Part shown: piece after piece, positions 7,880 through 15,505 of the stretch
Numbering within the stretch: position 1 is the first letter of the stretch
Layout: the number at the start of each line of letters is the position of its first letter
NCBI RefSeq assembly: GCF_020463795.1
Contig: NZ_CP080025.1
Span: 2,049,001-2,113,000, forward strand
Direction of reading: 5' to 3'
Length of the DNA stretch: 64,000 bases
From: Echinicola marina
Lineage (GTDB): Bacteria; Bacteroidota; Bacteroidia; Cytophagales; Cyclobacteriaceae
Notes under the pieces: model-generated
Seen by the model: the letters and a program-made list of their open reading frames with translations, nothing else
Database searches by the model: none
What the model was told of the DNA's origin: nothing
Translations under genes and position numbers: made by a program

Positions 7880-10495
7880 CCTGTTTTTATAGACTAGAGC
7901 TCCGAGCTCTCTATAGAGCAAATAGTAAATCAGAGGCTCATAAGTATTGGCTTCATCAAGAAATGTTCTGTTGACCATCATATGTATATGGTGGAATAGT
8001 ACTTTTATGGATTTTTGATTTAGATTATAATCAGCTTGATTATAGTTAAGTAGATATGGTTTGGTGAATTCTTCTAGATAATTCATTTCTTCAATAGGTA
8101 TGGAAAGAGTTCTTATCACATCATAATAGTTTCTGTGCCATTTTGAAGTTTTTGATCCGTTGTTTTTTCGTTTTAAATATTGAAAGATTTCGTCATACTT
8201 ATTAAGCCCCTTTATTAATCTCAAGAAAATATGAACCAGTATTTTTAGTTTTGTTTCTTTTTTGGCAGCCATGATACCTTCTCTAGAAAAGAAATTGCTA
8301 CATAAAAATTCTGATTCAAGGTGATTTATTTTGTGGATGTGATCAATACTATCAGCATCGTATTTATGATTTTCAGGATAGTAGGGCATTGTTTTATAAT
8401 GGCTTACTTGGGATGATTCGGATAAAAGATAGAGCAATTCTTTTTTTAAATATTTGTTTTTAGATATAACCCTCAGTCGAATATGAAAAGCCTCATCTCT
8501 AAAGGCCAAATAATACCACTTCAATGACCTTTTTGCTCCTGAATGCTTTCTAATGAATGGAATAATAGTGCCTGTGAGAAATTCACTTGCATGTCTTGGA
8601 GTGATATAGACATAAATATTGATGACATTATTAAGGTATTCTCCGCTAATAGGATTGAGATAGAAGTTTTCTTGTCCCAAAGTAGATTTTGCTAGCGGTA
8701 GGTTGACCAAAAATTGAGGGTATAGAGGATTTCTATTTTGGTAAGTATAAGTTGAATTATATATCCATAAGCATTCTTTTAATCTAATTTTCGAGTATTT
8801 GTTGATCATAGCCAGTATCAATTCGATATCTCCTTGTTTAGTTGTATCTACTAAAAGTTCCTGGTCTTCTTCGCCAATAGTTATATATCTTGGTACATCT
8901 TTCTTGCTCAAAATATTTCTTATCGATTTCTGCTTGGCGTTTTCAGGCAAATCTTCTTTTTTTATCCACCATAGGGCCGGTTGGAGTACGATCTTTTTCC
9001 ATAAGATTCGGGGGCTAAATGAAAGTTGTTCACCGATATGCTCAAAATCCCTTGTTAAATACCGGGAGTATTGGTTGCCTATTTCCCAAAATAGTCGTCC
9101 TAATGGATGGCTAATATGACGGGGATGTATAGCGTGTTGGCTGATAGGAACAATTTTTTGTCTTGTCTTGATGTCACTGAGAATTACTTCATCCTCCCAT
9201 ATGGAAATACATATTCGATCTAAGGTGATTTCATTTTTTGAACTGGGCTGGGCCTGTAGATAATTAATGGTATAAGGAAGATAGTTTTTATGGAAAGATA
9301 AATTATTCACTACTTGAGTTTCCATTAATGGTAAATCTGCGTATATGATTTTTTCTGATCTACTTATGGGAGTTAGTTCAGAGTTTAAATACTTGCCTAT
9401 CACCTGATGATGACTAAATCGCCCGACAAGTGAATGATTTTTATTGGTACTACAGGAATCGATGATGATTTGGTTTTTGAACCCAAGCCTATACAAAACA
9501 CTTAGACTATAGTCACCAACTATTTCTTTTTTCTTAACTTCTGAATGGAGATCTATTTGTTTTAAAGACCTACTGTGTTTAAAAATTGATATTATACGAT
9601 TGTTCAATTTTAACGTAGGATGATCTATCTCATCTGTTCTTCTCACATCAGTTTTTAAATACTCCATAATTGGATCACATTGTTTGATAAGGACTTGAAT
9701 TGGGACAGTTTTATCATCATAATAGTGGAGAAATAATGATTTGAATTGCTGAAGTAGAAAGGATGTAGAAGGATCAAATATTGCACCCATTTCTTTCCTG
9801 ATGTTATCAAGTTCGTCTTTAATAGATTGATGTTGGCATACTATTGTAGAAGTATAAGAGTTTAAAAAGGAACTCTTTTCACGGTTTCTTAGATTGGTGA
9901 TGGATAAATAGGGGATGATCATGCCGGTGGCAATTATACCTTTCCAGACCTCGTGAATTTCTGATTCATCGATCTCAGGATCTATAAACCAAGATTGGAA
10001 GTCCTGAAATCCAATAACCTTATTAGAAATGCTGAACTTGTATACTTGATCGATTATTGGATTTCGTAAAACCCGGTATTCTTCCCACAGTTCACTGCCT
10101 TTATCAATGGACCAATAGATATAATGAGAGGAACTTTTCTTAATCGAGGCACTTAGGCAGTAGTGTTCATTTTTCCTACTCACCGAAATTGTATGTTTGA
10201 TAGTCTCTGTTTCAGCTTTGATTATCCAAGGTCCTTTATTGTCACTCCATTCTCCTAAACCGACACTTGCCCAATGCCCAAAGGGAATTGGACGGTATCG
10301 ACCCCGCTTAAGGTAATTATTAAAAGTTTGTTTTTCCTTACAGTTCAGTTCAGCATAAGTTTTATGCTTGATTTGTTCATAATATTCAGGAGAAGAATAT
10401 TGGATGGCCTTTAAGATGTTGGTATAATTCCTTTGAATCTCACCATCATCAGTAATATCAAAATCTAAGAGGGGAAGTCGATAAATAAAGTCCAT
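7856..10495 (-). CDS. LanB-type lantibiotic dehydratase with SpaB_C domain
   Basis: This 879-aa cytosolic enzyme has the class I LanB layout. The N-terminal glutamylation domain opens with YRLPLL (Arg6) and contains RGRYRPIPFG (64-73), matching the RxSxRPTPFG-type motif. The C-terminal SpaB_C/thiopeptide-type elimination domain lies at about 615-870, with YYLAFRDEAFHIRLRV matching the conserved H-x-R-x-R core. LanB enzymes use glutamyl-tRNA to dehydrate Ser/Thr in a leader-bearing peptide. Typical members have about 1000 residues, so this is a compact version, but both halves are present. It is on the opposite strand from the rest of the cluster and separated from it by an IS element. The substrate is uncertain. 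Confidence 0.88.
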   Translation of the reverse strand: MDFIYRLPLLDFDITDDGEIQRNYTNILKAIQYSSPEYYEQIKHKTYAELNCKEKQTFNNYLKRGRYRPIPFGHWASVGLGEWSDNKGPWIIKAETETIKHTISVSRKNEHYCLSASIKKSSSHYIYWSIDKGSELWEEYRVLRNPIIDQVYKFSISNKVIGFQDFQSWFIDPEIDESEIHEVWKGIIATGMIIPYLSITNLRNREKSSFLNSYTSTIVCQHQSIKDELDNIRKEMGAIFDPSTSFLLQQFKSLFLHYYDDKTVPIQVLIKQCDPIMEYLKTDVRRTDEIDHPTLKLNNRIISIFKHSRSLKQIDLHSEVKKKEIVGDYSLSVLYRLGFKNQIIIDSCSTNKNHSLVGRFSHHQVIGKYLNSELTPISRSEKIIYADLPLMETQVVNNLSFHKNYLPYTINYLQAQPSSKNEITLDRICISIWEDEVILSDIKTRQKIVPISQHAIHPRHISHPLGRLFWEIGNQYSRYLTRDFEHIGEQLSFSPRILWKKIVLQPALWWIKKEDLPENAKQKSIRNILSKKDVPRYITIGEEDQELLVDTTKQGDIELILAMINKYSKIRLKECLWIYNSTYTYQNRNPLYPQFLVNLPLAKSTLGQENFYLNPISGEYLNNVINIYVYITPRHASEFLTGTIIPFIRKHSGAKRSLKWYYLAFRDEAFHIRLRVISKNKYLKKELLYLLSESSQVSHYKTMPYYPENHKYDADSIDHIHKINHLESEFLCSNFFSREGIMAAKKETKLKILVHIFLRLIKGLNKYDEIFQYLKRKNNGSKTSKWHRNYYDVIRTLSIPIEEMNYLEEFTKPYLLNYNQADYNLNQKSIKVLFHHIHMMVNRTFLDEANTYEPLIYYLLYRELGALVYKNRLGNIIKK

Positions 10496-10502
10496 ATTTC
10501 AT

Positions 10503-10673
10503 TTATTTTGGCTTCCTAAGTCTATTGATAAAAAATAGTCCATAAAACCCCATAAGTACGCTTTTCTTTAAACAAAGCTTTTGGAGGGTTGGACAAGTGT
10601 TTTCACAGCTTGAATGAATTATGTGAAATGGTCCTAAAGCAGAAGTGAAACCAATAATAACTCTTGGAATCAA
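10503..10673 (-). pseudogene. ATG-less open frame just upstream of LanB
   Basis: On the minus strand a stop-free frame of 81 codons (10748 to 10503) ends 7 bp before the LanB start. It has no ATG near its beginning; a TTG at 10673 would give 56 aa. The reading includes VIIGFTSALGPFHII, SSCENTCPTLQKLC and a basic tail ending RLRKPK, with three closely spaced Cys. No family is recognised. The placement is that of an operon gene before LanB, so it may be a small gene with a TTG start, a decayed precursor, or chance. Confidence 0.25.
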
Positions 10674-10809
10674 ATCCTTTTTTGAATAAACCTTTGAAAT
10701 ATGACGTTTTCTTTCGATAAGAAAGAAAATAATTCCATTTAATATGATTTAAATTTATTAATTATTGCTTTTTAAGTGATCGATATTGTATTTCATTTCG
10801 TTGAGAATA

Positions 10810-10833
10810 AAAATACCCCAATTGGGGTATTTT
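10810..10833. terminator. Perfect 24-bp palindrome, likely terminator
   Basis: AAAATACCCCAA pairs with TTGGGGTATTTT as a perfect inverted repeat flanked by A/T runs, so it could terminate transcription in both directions. It lies between the LanB region and the IS element and no intact gene now ends at it. It may be the leftover terminator of a gene removed when the IS arrived. Confidence 0.55.
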
Positions 10834-10879
10834 ATAACATGCTTATTTTTTTTTACTTGTGCTGTAGTCAATTTTTTTT

Positions 10880-11912
10880 ATGTGTATCCGTAAGAGTGCA
10901 CGTAATAAAATATGACAATACGTGTCATTAAATTTCAAGGTATCAGGATAGTTGTTTTCTTGCATAAAAACAAGAAAAGCTATGAACCTTATAGAATTTA
11001 CGGGCCATTTCCCAGATGAGGAAAGTTGTGAACAATACATCAAGAAATACCGTGAGAAAAGCGGTATACGGTGCAAAAACTGTGAGAAGATAACCCGACA
11101 CTATTGGTTTGCCAACGGCAGGTTTTTCGAATGCAGCAGTTGTCGGAGACGTTCTTCTCTTAAATCAGGGACGGTAATGGAAAACAGCAAGCTTCCGCTC
11201 CGTATCTGGCTATTGGCCATGCTGTTTATGTCGGCGACCAAGAAAGGGTTTTCCTGCCTTGAGCTCCAGCGGCAACTGGGGCTTAGCCGATATGAGACCA
11301 CTTTCCGTCTGATGCACAGGATACGGTCAGCCATGGGACAACGAGATGAGCTTTATATCCTCAGTGACATGATTGAATATGACGAGTGTTATATGGAAAC
11401 CGTACAGGAGAACCAGATCTTGGGTCAGCTTAAACGTGGAAAAGGCAGCCAGAAACAGACCGCAGTAGCGGTGGCGGCCGAATCGGTACCCTTGGAAGAC
11501 CTGGATTCCGGGCAGAAAACAAAGCGCTGTGGCTATTTCAAAATGAGGGTCATGGACAAAGTGGACTGCGAGAGTGTCAATGCCTTTATCCGGGCCAATA
11601 CCGTAGGGGATGTGGTACTGTTTACAGACAAGAACACGGCCTACTCGAAAATAGAGGAAGTGGTGGCCACCCATTTGGCCGTTCCATCGGGAAAGGAGTC
11701 CGTAAACGACACCTTAAAATGGGTACACAAAGCAATCAGTAATCTTAAAAGAACCCTGTTGGGGGTATATCACATGATAACTTATAAATATTTACAGAAC
11801 TATTTAAATGAGTTTGTTTACAGATTGAACCGAAGATATTTTGGCAAAGGACTCTTTGAAAGGCTCGTTATTGCGGGCACTTACCCATACGTGCAGTAAA
11901 ACGGATACACAT
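10880..11912 (+). mobile_element. IS1595-type insertion sequence
   Basis: This 1033-bp element is bounded by terminal inverted repeats: the left end from 10880 reads ATGTGTATCCGT.., the right end is its complement ending at 11912, and the similarity extends through TGCACGTA on both sides. One intact transposase gene fills it. An 8-bp AATTTTTT-like sequence follows the right end (11913-11920) and occurs two bases before the left end (10870-10877). It is a possible target duplication blurred by the T run. The element separates LanB from the LytTR/sulfotransferase/peptide operon. Confidence 0.85.
10982..11899 (+). CDS. IS1595 family transposase (ISXO2-like)
   Basis: This 305-aa transposase begins at the ATG at 10982 (MNLIEFTGHF). 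The N-terminus has a zinc ribbon with CKNC (about 26-29) and CSSC (about 46-49) pairs, then a helix-turn-helix-like segment (LQRQLGLSRYETTFRLMHRIR). The ISXO2-like catalytic domain follows, with Asp in IEYDECYME, Asp in VVLFTDKNTAY, and the late WVHKAISNLKRTLLGVYH segment. The full length is present, so it is likely functional. The gene fills nearly all of the element between the two terminal repeats. Confidence 0.92.
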   Translation: MNLIEFTGHFPDEESCEQYIKKYREKSGIRCKNCEKITRHYWFANGRFFECSSCRRRSSLKSGTVMENSKLPLRIWLLAMLFMSATKKGFSCLELQRQLGLSRYETTFRLMHRIRSAMGQRDELYILSDMIEYDECYMETVQENQILGQLKRGKGSQKQTAVAVAAESVPLEDLDSGQKTKRCGYFKMRVMDKVDCESVNAFIRANTVGDVVLFTDKNTAYSKIEEVVATHLAVPSGKESVNDTLKWVHKAISNLKRTLLGVYHMITYKYLQNYLNEFVYRLNRRYFGKGLFERLVIAGTYPYVQ

Positions 11913-11922
11913 AATTTTTTTA

Positions 11923-12285
11923 ATGAAATATAGAATCATGGAATACCTTATTTTAAAAAATGAACTAGAAATAGCGAAAATTCCCATAGATGCTATTCTT
12001 TCATTGGAAGTAAATGATTATTTATTGACTTGCCGTACGGTTTGGAGCAGGGACTTTTGCTGTAGTAAAGCATTGAGTGAAATAGAGGGGCGGCTTCCAA
12101 GTCATTTTTTGAGGATCAATAGAAATACCATAGTTAACCTTAATAAAGTGCAGTTGGTCCATTTCAAAGAAAGGACCATCCGTATGAATGATCAATTGAT
12201 CTATCAAATGTCCCACAGAAAAGTGAAAGTAATAAGAAAAGCAATCAATGAATATGAATCGAATAGGCTCAATTTTAGCGAATAA
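11923..12285 (+). CDS. Stand-alone LytTR DNA-binding protein
   Basis: This 120-aa protein consists of a LytTR domain only (about 6-105, with HFLRINRNTIVNLNKV matching the DNA-contacting region). There is no receiver domain. The first ATG is 10 bp after the right end of the IS, and a second (11938) is also possible. The IS may therefore have removed its native promoter or an N-terminal part, although the LytTR domain itself looks complete. It overlaps the sulfotransferase gene by 38 nt, so it is the first gene of that operon. It is a plausible regulator of the peptide promoters. Transcription may now start within or near the IS. Confidence 0.82.
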   Translation: MKYRIMEYLILKNELEIAKIPIDAILSLEVNDYLLTCRTVWSRDFCCSKALSEIEGRLPSHFLRINRNTIVNLNKVQLVHFKERTIRMNDQLIYQMSHRKVKVIRKAINEYESNRLNFSE

Positions 12286-13174
12286 GAATTTGCTTCCAGA
12301 GGATGGTCTGGTAATTTTTGGGGAAGCGCGTAGTGGTACCACTTGGCTGATGGAATTGTTAAGTCATATACCCAATGCGATTATAAATTGGGAACCATTA
12401 CATATTGAAAAAGGAGTGGTGCCAAAAGAATTTAATTGGGGAGATCGTCCTTATATTCCATCAGATGATAGGTATAAGGAATATGGAGATTTAATCAATG
12501 ATATACTGTCCCTTCGAAAATATTCCGAATGGACCATTGGAAAGAATTCATGGGAAGGTATAGTAAATGGAAAGGTCGTTTTGACCAAGTTTGTCAGGGC
12601 CAATTTATTGATTCCTTGGATTTGTCAAAATATTAAATTCAGACATAAGCCCATATTGCTGTTGCGACATCCCATTGACACCTGCTTCTCACAGCTTAAG
12701 GCATTTGGAAGGGGAACAAACGACTATGGTGAAATTCCTTCAAGTATCCATAATGTCCGTTTTTTGCAAAAAAAGGAAATACTGAAAAATGCAAAGAATG
12801 ATTTGGAGTACAAAATCATTCTTTGGTGTATCAACAATATGCCCCTGCTAGCAAACCCTGGTTTAAAGGATTTAGTAGAAGTTATCTATTATGAAGATTT
12901 AATCATAGACCCCCGGAAGCAAATCCGTTCTATTTTAGAGAGAGTTATTCCTAACGAAAATATTGCAGAAGTAATGTCATTGATTCCCTTTAGGGCTGCA
13001 AGCGAAACCAGTTTGAATGGACTAGACAGCAGTCCTTTAATGCAGCTTTACAAAAATATGGATGCCATTGATTATAGGCAAAAAGAGCGGATCCAAATTA
13101 TTTTTGATCACTTTGGACTAGAGATGTATAATGCCTTTAGTCCATATAGAGTCTCTAGTAAAATTAAATTATAA
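12248..13174 (+). CDS. PAPS-dependent sulfotransferase
   Basis: This 308-aa cytosolic enzyme of the sulfotransferase family transfers sulfate from PAPS. The 5'-phosphosulfate-binding loop is FGEARSGTTW (24-33), and the 3'-phosphate-binding region is LLLRHPIDTCFSQL (137-150, Arg140 and Ser148). The acceptor could be a sugar, a tyrosine or another hydroxyl and cannot be told from sequence. It is followed 127 bp later by the first Cys-rich peptide gene, and an APS kinase that could supply PAPS lies 7 kb downstream. The last 89 codons are duplicated at 14801-15069. Confidence 0.87.
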   Translation: MNMNRIGSILANKNLLPEDGLVIFGEARSGTTWLMELLSHIPNAIINWEPLHIEKGVVPKEFNWGDRPYIPSDDRYKEYGDLINDILSLRKYSEWTIGKNSWEGIVNGKVVLTKFVRANLLIPWICQNIKFRHKPILLLRHPIDTCFSQLKAFGRGTNDYGEIPSSIHNVRFLQKKEILKNAKNDLEYKIILWCINNMPLLANPGLKDLVEVIYYEDLIIDPRKQIRSILERVIPNENIAEVMSLIPFRAASETSLNGLDSSPLMQLYKNMDAIDYRQKERIQIIFDHFGLEMYNAFSPYRVSSKIKL

Positions 13175-13301
13175 TAATACTTACATTCACAAGTTTAGGT
13201 ATGACGTTTACGGGCTATCTAGGTACACTTTCCCATTTCCATAGGATTATTTAATAGGTTAGGATCGATAAATAAATTATTTAATCAAAACCATTTTTAA
13301 A

Positions 13302-13538
13302 ATGAAAAAGAAAAGAACATTATCAAAAGTAGTAATGGCTGCTAGTGTTGCAGCTATGGGAGTGGGAGTTTTTCAAACGTTTGATGCGGAAGCACAAACT
13401 ACAGGTGGAGGAGCAGGGTATATGTGTTGCGCATTTGATGGCCCTGGTTGTACTGATGAAACTGGACAGTATTTTTCTGAAGATAAAAAAATCGATCGAG
13501 ATTTCCAGGGAGATTCTTGTGGTAATCATGAGGAATAA
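13302..13538 (+). CDS. Secreted Cys-rich peptide 1, NVEALA-like
   Basis: This 78-aa peptide begins with MKKKRTLSKVVMAASVAAMG, a signal-like leader, and has a probable signal peptidase I site at AEA|Q (after A31). The predicted mature part starts QTTGGG and carries four Cys (C42, C43, C50, C73), Tyr40 and Tyr57 and many acidic residues. The layout (basic start, hydrophobic stretch, xxEA motif, Cys-rich acidic tail) resembles NVEALA peptides of Bacteroidota, which have no settled function. Tyr57 sits among acidic residues (DETGQYFSED), a context that could suit tyrosine sulfation. It is followed by a hairpin and a propeller lipoprotein gene. Modification is inferred from neighbours only. Confidence 0.8.
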   Translation: MKKKRTLSKVVMAASVAAMGVGVFQTFDAEAQTTGGGAGYMCCAFDGPGCTDETGQYFSEDKKIDRDFQGDSCGNHEE

Positions 13539-13541
13539 TAT

Positions 13542-13568
13542 TTTGGGACGAATTACTTTCGTCCCAAA
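13542..13568 (+). terminator. Hairpin between peptide 1 and propeller genes
   Basis: TTTGGGACGAA pairs perfectly with TTCGTCCCAAA across a 5-nt loop, just after the peptide stop and before the propeller start at 13598. It probably acts as a partial terminator or an RNA end-protecting stem, giving more peptide than propeller mRNA. Confidence 0.65.
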
Positions 13569-13597
13569 TTTCACGAATTTCATAACTTAAATCCTAA

Positions 13598-14692
13598 ATG
13601 AATAATATCAATTTTAGTTCAACACTTTTTGTATTTGCGTTGTTAATAACAATCTTTTCTTGTGGTAAAGAAAATGAAGAGTCAAAATATTATAGATCTT
13701 TTGAATTCGAATCGGTTGATGATCCGATACATTTAAGAGCGAAAAAGTATAATTTTAAGGAATTGATAAACCCAAAAAAAATTGAGTTAAAAAATGAATT
13801 AATAATAATAGGAGAAAGTAGGAGGATTAATGATTATAATTCTCCGATTCATTTAATTGATAAACGTAATTTAAAATATTTTTCAGGAAAGGGAAAAATA
13901 GGCTTTGGGCCTGGAGAAATCTCTGATGCTTATGGGATCGATGCAAGTGGAGAAGATAGTGTATTATGGGTGTATTCATCACTCGAAAAACGGTTTTCCA
14001 AATTCAATATTTATGACAAAAAGCACCTTTCTGAGGATCAAATAAAACAAGCTGAGAATTTTTTTATGGCCACAGCAATGGCCTGGAGTTCGGATAGTTC
14101 AGTGGTATGTAGAATGGCGAATGACTCATGTAAATTTGTGGAGTTTAATATAGATGGAACACGCTTAGGTAGTTATGGCCTCTGGCAGGATTTAAATGTT
14201 GGAAAGGATCTAAACGATTTTAATATGGCAGAGCTGCATTTAGGATGGTTTAAAGGTAGTAAGAATCGTGATATTTTTGTTAATGCATCTTATTATAGAG
14301 ATCATATTGAAATTTTTAATAGAAATGAAGGTATGGTCTACTCTGTTGATGGACCACGAAATGAAATTCCTGAATTTCATTTCGTATCAGGAGGAAAAGG
14401 AAAGTCATCAGTAATAATTATTGATGAAGAAAATCCAGTAGCTTACAGGGATATTTACATTGGAGAGCAGTATATATACGGTTTATATTCTGGATATACA
14501 AGAAAAGAGATGTTAAGAGAAGGCAAATTTGCTCAGGACATTTTTATATTTAATTTGAAAGGAGAATTTAGAAGCTCTTTTACTATTGATATACCAATAA
14601 GGGCTTTGGCGGTTGATGAGCAATCAAGAAAAATTTATGGAATAACAGCTGATGAAAATCCAGGAATTGCTGTTTTTGAAATGCCTAAATGA
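13598..14692 (+). CDS. Six-bladed beta-propeller lipoprotein (unit 1)
   Basis: This 364-aa lipoprotein has the lipobox ITIFSCGK (Cys about 23) and a beta-propeller body of the Bacteroidota 6-bladed type, with the recurring KGKIGFGPGEISDAYGID block near residue 95-115 and a final blade ending PGIAVFEMPK. Such propellers often accompany NVEALA-like peptides and RND or TonB systems; binding rather than catalysis is expected. It is anchored in the cell envelope, so it could bind or sense the exported peptide. It is clearly paralogous to the product of 15506-16633 and more distantly related to the propellers at 25716 and 31951-35330. Confidence 0.82.
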   Translation: MNNINFSSTLFVFALLITIFSCGKENEESKYYRSFEFESVDDPIHLRAKKYNFKELINPKKIELKNELIIIGESRRINDYNSPIHLIDKRNLKYFSGKGKIGFGPGEISDAYGIDASGEDSVLWVYSSLEKRFSKFNIYDKKHLSEDQIKQAENFFMATAMAWSSDSSVVCRMANDSCKFVEFNIDGTRLGSYGLWQDLNVGKDLNDFNMAELHLGWFKGSKNRDIFVNASYYRDHIEIFNRNEGMVYSVDGPRNEIPEFHFVSGGKGKSSVIIIDEENPVAYRDIYIGEQYIYGLYSGYTRKEMLREGKFAQDIFIFNLKGEFRSSFTIDIPIRALAVDEQSRKIYGITADENPGIAVFEMPK

Positions 14693-15069
14693 TGGTCATT
14701 GGTGACCTGGCTTTATTATCAAATTATGAATTGTTAGAAGATAGGAGCGTGTATTCCGATAGATATTGGAAGCAAATTACACCCAGTTGGGATTTTCTCC
14801 TAGATCCCCGGAAGCAAATCCGTTCCATTTTAGAGAGAGTTATTCATTACGAAAATATTGCAGAAGTAATGTCATTCATTCCCTTTAGGGTTGCAAGCGA
14901 AACCAGTTTGAATGGACTAGACAGCAGCCCTTTAATGCAGCTTTACAAGAATATAGATGCCATTGATTATAGGCAAAAGGAGCGGGTCCAAATTATTTTT
15001 GATCACTTTGGACTAGAGATGTATAATGCCTTTAGTCCATATAGAGTCTCTAGTAAAATCAAATTATAA
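14689..15069 (+). pseudogene. Truncated sulfotransferase remnant
   Basis: The last 88 codons (from about 14802) match the C-terminus of the intact sulfotransferase with only six amino-acid differences. The whole PAPS-binding N-terminal part is missing, so the product cannot be catalytic. The first 37 codons of the frame (14689-14800) come from unrelated sequence. The ATG overlaps the stop of the preceding propeller gene (ATGA), so a 126-aa fusion could be translated, but the simplest reading is duplication debris. Confidence 0.85.
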
Positions 15070-15196
15070 TAATACTTGCACTCACGAGTTGAGGAGTGAC
15101 ATTCACGGGCTATTTAGATACACTTTCCCATTTCCATAGGATTATTTAATAGGTTAGAACCGATAAATAAATTATTTAATCAAAACCATTTTTAAA

Positions 15197-15436
15197 ATGA
15201 AAAAGAAAAGAAATTTATCAAAAGTAGTAATGGCAGCCAGTGTGGCAGCTATGGGAGTAGGTGTATTTCATTCTATTGATGCGGAAGCACAAACTACTGG
15301 AGGAGGATTCGGTTATATGTGTTGCGCTTTTAATGGAGAAGGATGTATTGATGAATATGGGCAGTTTTTTATGTTTGATGAAAAAGTAGATCGAGACTCC
15401 CAAGATGATACTTGCACAAACCATGAACAAGAATAA
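15197..15436 (+). CDS. Secreted Cys-rich peptide 2, NVEALA-like
   Basis: This 79-aa paralog of the peptide at 13302 has a leader identical to it except at residues 6 and 25-27, and the same AEA|Q cleavage site. The four Cys keep their positions (C42, C43, C50, C73), as do Tyr40 and the TTGGG start. The rest of the core differs in 14 residues plus one insertion. Its second Tyr is shifted to residue 54 but is again next to acidic residues (IDEYGQ). The promoter-proximal 80 nt are almost identical to those of peptide 1. A strong hairpin follows directly. Confidence 0.8.
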   Translation: MKKKRNLSKVVMAASVAAMGVGVFHSIDAEAQTTGGGFGYMCCAFNGEGCIDEYGQFFMFDEKVDRDSQDDTCTNHEQE

Positions 15437-15468
15437 GAAAAAAGGGGGAAACCCCTTTTTTCTTATTC
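15431..15468 (+). terminator. Strong hairpin between peptide 2 and propeller genes
   Basis: A 17-bp perfect stem with a GAAA loop begins inside the peptide stop region. Its 3' arm contains CCCCTTTTTT, so it looks like an intrinsic terminator. The sequence is unrelated to the hairpin at the same place in unit 1. Readthrough would be needed to express the propeller, LanC and downstream genes. Confidence 0.75.
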
Positions 15469-15505
15469 TTCACTTTAAAGATTATTGTTGGTTAAATATA
15501 TTGAA

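Larger units (their letters stand above)
10496..10879. other. AT-rich region upstream of LanB
   Basis: Besides the ATG-less frame at 10503-10748 (minus), this stretch holds only a few very short frames (12-22 codons) and the palindrome at 10810-10833. The LanB promoter should lie here, but I cannot point to a convincing TAnnTTTG element. Confidence 0.4.

Noticed and set aside
7856-10495. LanB as a tRNA-dependent peptide amino-acid ligase (PEARL)
   Set aside because: PEARL enzymes lack the SpaB_C elimination domain, whereas this protein has a full-length C-terminal SpaB_C-like region.
13175-13301. LytTR binding repeats upstream of the peptide genes
   Set aside because: A GACGTTTACG-like word is present before peptide 1, but it is not kept before peptide 2 and no proper direct-repeat spacing was found.
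14689-14800. 5' part of the sulfotransferase-remnant frame as a separate gene
   Set aside because: Only 37 codons, no recognisable domain and no similarity to the LanC or sulfotransferase starts; treated as junction sequence.
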